A DNA stretch of 7,161 nt from Methanobacteriota archaeon (GTDB lineage Archaea; Thermoplasmatota; DTKX01; GCA-020343715). This document shows, piece by piece, positions 4,504 to 7,161 of this stretch (position 1 is its first letter; every line of letters starts with the position of its first letter). The stretch lies in the NCBI GenBank assembly GCA_030597775.1, contig JAUVRF010000082.1:1-7161 (forward strand), in the 5' to 3' direction. A program made the translations under genes and the position numbers. Below the pieces are notes generated by a model. The model made no database searches, was not told the origin of the DNA, and worked only from the letters and a program-made list of their open reading frames with translations.

Positions 4504-7014
4504 ATGTCCAGTCACCCGAATTACATGAAGGGCAGGAGGACCGCCCTGGTCGCCCTGCTCGCGATGATGGCCTTCATCGCTATGGCCACCCTCGTTGCTG
4601 CGGACCACCCCACGAACGAGGATGCCAACAACGGAGGTTCCGGTCTATCGGAATGGACCGGAGAATGGAACGTCAGCGCTGGCGATGACCTGGAATACGC
4701 GAACCAGACCATCTCGCTGGATGGTACCCTCATCATCAACAACGGGGGACGTCTCGTGCTCCGGAACGTGACCCTCGTGCTCCACGGCGGAGAGCTCGAC
4801 CCCCAGGAGATCAACGTGTTCAACGGTGAGCTGGTCATCACCGACCTGGACGACAATCCGAGCACCGTGGCCGACGGCTCAACGGTGATGGCAGACGACC
4901 CGGAGGTCCATTACTACTTCCAGGTCTACGAGGACGCCACCATAACGGTGACCAACTCCCATATCATGGACTGCGGGCGGCTCTTCGATGTCCTGGGCAT
5001 ACAGGCGGGACTGTACATCAACACCATCGACGCCGTGATAGAGGGCGTGGAGTTCTCCAACAACTTCGGTGGCATCTTCATCGACGGCGTGGCCATCACA
5101 GTGTCCGACTGCTACATCCACGACAACGACTGGATCGGTATCTACGTGGTGAACAACGCCGCCCCCCTCATCGAGGACTGCCACATCGAGGACAACTTCA
5201 GGGAGGGCATGGTCATCAAGTCCCAGTCCGACGTGGAGCTCCGGGACTCGTGGGTTCGGGGCAACATGCGGGGCATCCTGGTGGACGGGGCCTACCTGGC
5301 CGCCTACGACTCCTCCATATCCAGCAACAACGAGGTGGACCTGGACCTGCCCTACTTCAGCCAGGTGGAGTTGTTCAACTGCACCATCAGCGTATCCCCC
5401 ACCCAACCTCCCATCCGCATGGAGAACTCATCCCTCACCTCCACCCACGGGAACTTCGACATCAGCAGCGTGGACCTGGCCGATTCCATCTTCCTGTACA
5501 GGCAGTTCCTCACCGTCAGTGTGAAGTGGACCGACTCTCGGAGCACCCCCATCGCCGACGTGCCCGTAAAGGTCGAGGATGCCGAGGCCCGGGTCACCAA
5601 TTACCTCACCGACGAGGATGGGATGGTTTCCGATGTGCCCATGGAGGTCGTCTTCTACGAGATGTCCGGCCTTGGCCTGAAGACCACCAACTACAATCCG
5701 TTCCATGTCAGCGTGATCTATCTTCTCCTGGAGAAGGACGACTACGTCGATATGCGGTACAGCAACGGCCTGGCCAGCTTCCAGTACGTGGACACCGTGG
5801 ACCCGACGGCTGTCGCCCCGATAGTGGGCGATGCCGATGTGGGCCGTCCACTGGTCCTGGATGGGTCGGCCTCGTTCGACAACGTCGCCATAGATGACTG
5901 GAACTGGTCCTTCGATGAGCTGGGCGAGCCCGTCTACCTCTCGGGCGAGGTGGTCGACCACTCCTTCAAGGCGGCGAGGGAGTACACCATCACCCTCAGG
6001 GTGACCGACACCACGGGCAACTCCGGCTTGAAGAGCATCACCACCTTCGATGTCAACGTTCGCGACAGAACATCGCCAATAGCGGATGCCGGTCCCGATC
6101 AGACCGTCAGCCAGGGGACCGTGGTCACCCTCGACGGCACCAACTCCACCGACAACGTGGGCATAGTCTCGTACACCTGGAGCTTCACCTACGGTGGCGC
6201 GCCCCGATCATTGACCGGAATGATAGTCAGCTGGAAGTTCGACATCCCGGGGAAGTATGCGGTCGTGCTGAGGGTCGAGGACGCGGCGGGGTTCACAGGT
6301 GCCGACAACATGAACGTGACGGTCCTTGACAACATCCCGCCCACCACGACCGTGGTCTTCAACCCCGAGATGCCTCCGGACAGGAAGTACAACCAGGTCG
6401 TCCAGATCATCTTCAATGTGGAGGACGACGGCGCGGGGCAGGTCGAGCTCAACTACCGCATCAACGGTGCGGTATGGGAGACCGTCGTTGGCGGGCTTGC
6501 CCTCAGCTTCGGTGGCGACCTCCAGTACGGTGACGGCGTCTACGAGATAGAGTACTACGCCGTCGACAGCATGGACAACGAGGAGGACCTGCAGACCATC
6601 GCATCGTTCCTGGTGGATGCAACGCCACCCACCTTCACCAACATGGACCCGCCCATCAGTCCCTACCCGACCACCGAGGAGACCTACACCATATCCGGCA
6701 AGACGGAGCCCGGTGCGACCCTCCTCATCAACGAGGATATCGTGGCGCTGGCCGCCGATGGTGGCTTCTCATACCCGGTGGAACTGGAGGTGGGCGACAA
6801 CGCCTACTACCTCCATGCAGTGGACGCGGTGGGGCACACCGCCGATCTCACCATCGTGATCGACAGGGAGAAGATCGACACTGGGAACGGAGAGCCCGTG
6901 TCGGGTTCCATCGCCTACTTCATCGGAGGCGCGGTCATCGCCGTCGTGCTGTTGCTCCTCGTGCTTTACATATTCGTGCTGCGACCCCGCAACGAGGAAC
7001 CCCCGCCGCTGTGA
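4504..7014 (+). CDS. Secreted, membrane-anchored surface protein with beta-helix and PKD domains
   Basis: This 836-residue protein begins with a Sec signal peptide: a basic stretch (K9-R12), a hydrophobic core (14-31) and likely cleavage after A33 in LVAA|DH. A right-handed parallel beta-helix follows (about 65-300), with clear 21-23-residue rungs between 180 and 293. A strand-rich linker domain with the look of a carboxypeptidase-regulatory or Big-type fold spans about 330-430. Two PKD domains lie at about 433-520 and 525-608, each with LDG and W-S-F motifs. Two further Ig-like domains occupy about 612-705 and 708-793; the last has the SGKTEPGATLLIN pattern. One membrane helix (804-826) is followed by a basic stop (RPR) and a short cytoplasmic tail. 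It should therefore be displayed outside the cell, held by its C-terminus. N-X-S/T sites are frequent (for example WNVS, YANQT, FNCT, MENSS, NWS), consistent with archaeal N-glycosylation. No catalytic motif is visible. Adhesion, envelope structure or polysaccharide binding are possible roles, none shown by the sequence. Confidence 0.88.
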   Translation: MSSHPNYMKGRRTALVALLAMMAFIAMATLVAADHPTNEDANNGGSGLSEWTGEWNVSAGDDLEYANQTISLDGTLIINNGGRLVLRNVTLVLHGGELDPQEINVFNGELVITDLDDNPSTVADGSTVMADDPEVHYYFQVYEDATITVTNSHIMDCGRLFDVLGIQAGLYINTIDAVIEGVEFSNNFGGIFIDGVAITVSDCYIHDNDWIGIYVVNNAAPLIEDCHIEDNFREGMVIKSQSDVELRDSWVRGNMRGILVDGAYLAAYDSSISSNNEVDLDLPYFSQVELFNCTISVSPTQPPIRMENSSLTSTHGNFDISSVDLADSIFLYRQFLTVSVKWTDSRSTPIADVPVKVEDAEARVTNYLTDEDGMVSDVPMEVVFYEMSGLGLKTTNYNPFHVSVIYLLLEKDDYVDMRYSNGLASFQYVDTVDPTAVAPIVGDADVGRPLVLDGSASFDNVAIDDWNWSFDELGEPVYLSGEVVDHSFKAAREYTITLRVTDTTGNSGLKSITTFDVNVRDRTSPIADAGPDQTVSQGTVVTLDGTNSTDNVGIVSYTWSFTYGGAPRSLTGMIVSWKFDIPGKYAVVLRVEDAAGFTGADNMNVTVLDNIPPTTTVVFNPEMPPDRKYNQVVQIIFNVEDDGAGQVELNYRINGAVWETVVGGLALSFGGDLQYGDGVYEIEYYAVDSMDNEEDLQTIASFLVDATPPTFTNMDPPISPYPTTEETYTISGKTEPGATLLINEDIVALAADGGFSYPVELEVGDNAYYLHAVDAVGHTADLTIVIDREKIDTGNGEPVSGSIAYFIGGAVIAVVLLLLVLYIFVLRPRNEEPPPL
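5041..5388 (+). repeat. Beta-helix rungs (protein-level repeat) with Cys/Ser ladder
   Basis: Within the surface protein, successive rungs align at 22, 23, 23, 21 and 23 residues: EGVEF, DCYI, DCHI, DSWV, DSSI, NCTI. The aligned position is G181, C203, C226, S249, S270, C293. Asparagine/aspartate turns (NN, DND, EDN, GN, SNN) follow each strand. This stacking is the hallmark of parallel beta-helix (PbH1/NosD-like) folds. The repeats are diverged at DNA level. Confidence 0.65.
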
Positions 7015-7021
7015 GCGTGGC

Positions 7022-7161
7022 TCAGAATCCGTCATCGGCGTAGGTGGCCAGTCCACCCACGGACTCCACCTCGAACCGCTTCATCAGCACGTAGGCCACA
7101 ACGGCCCAGATCAGGCTGGAGATCGCGATGACACCAAGAAGGCCGGTGAGGGCCAGGGTCA
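7022..7161 (-). CDS. Membrane protein, C-terminal end (5' part outside window)
   Basis: On the minus strand an open frame enters from the right edge (first full codon at 7159) and ends in TGA at 7024-7022, giving 45 visible residues. They form one hydrophobic segment (LALTGLLGVIAISSLIW, continuing AVVAYVLM) followed by a positive KR and a short polar tail ending YADDGF. The positive-inside rule suggests that the tail is cytoplasmic. The gene converges on the surface-protein gene with only 7 nt between the two stop codons and no visible terminator. Codon choice is GC-rich, like its neighbours. The fragment is too short to assign a family. Confidence 0.65.
   Translation of the reverse strand, partial: TLALTGLLGVIAISSLIWAVVAYVLMKRFEVESVGGLATYADDGF

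Noticed and set aside
5250..5897. Plus-strand frame of 215 codons inside the surface-protein gene
   Set aside because: It is an out-of-frame shadow rich in R, G, P and H, lying wholly inside the 836-residue frame whose beta-helix and PKD motifs are clear.
1..7161. CRISPR array, insertion sequence or attachment site
   Set aside because: I saw no regularly spaced direct repeats, transposase-like protein or terminal inverted repeats. All long frames belong to ordinary chromosomal genes.

Overview
The window looks like part of an archaeal chromosome, most likely a Thermoplasmatota-type euryarchaeon (moderate confidence). The reasons are a four-subunit 2-oxoacid:ferredoxin oxidoreductase operon, TATA-type boxes about 27-35 nt from start codons, a probable leaderless GTG start, Shine-Dalgarno sites of the GGAGGTG type, a winged-helix regulator fused to membrane helices, and a large Sec-exported beta-helix/PKD surface protein with a C-terminal membrane anchor. 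The DNA is GC-rich throughout, and the AT-rich islands are the promoter regions near 550-650 and 4350-4465.

Layout. Positions 1-413 (+) hold the 3' part of a gene I do not recognise. It converges, with a 4-nt overlap, on a possible 31-residue membrane microprotein (410-505, -). A divergent intergenic region of about 165 nt follows. It carries a minus-strand TATA box, a 7-bp inverted repeat and a plus-strand TATA box for the membrane-tethered ArsR-like regulator (672-1202, +). After a 171-nt gene-free spacer, a tightly packed minus-strand operon runs from 4320 down to 1374 in the order gamma, delta, alpha, beta. It encodes a pyruvate (or related 2-oxoacid):ferredoxin oxidoreductase. A 183-nt divergent promoter region separates it from an 836-residue surface protein (4504-7014, +). 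Seven nucleotides beyond that gene's stop lies the C-terminal end of another membrane protein, on the minus strand and cut by the window edge (7022-7161).

How the genes work together. The four por genes form one enzyme: alpha and beta build the thiamine-diphosphate catalytic core, delta carries two [4Fe-4S] clusters, and gamma is the partner domain. They are translationally coupled by overlaps or near-zero gaps. The regulator, with its DNA-binding domain on the cytoplasmic side and two membrane helices, may respond to a membrane or envelope signal. The microprotein transcribed divergently from the same region is a candidate partner, but this is inference. The surface protein has no visible functional link to the oxidoreductase beyond sharing a promoter region.

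Nothing here is a clear new multi-gene system. The strongest leads are the regulator/operator/microprotein cluster (410-1202) and the unusual cysteine-rich tail of the gamma subunit.
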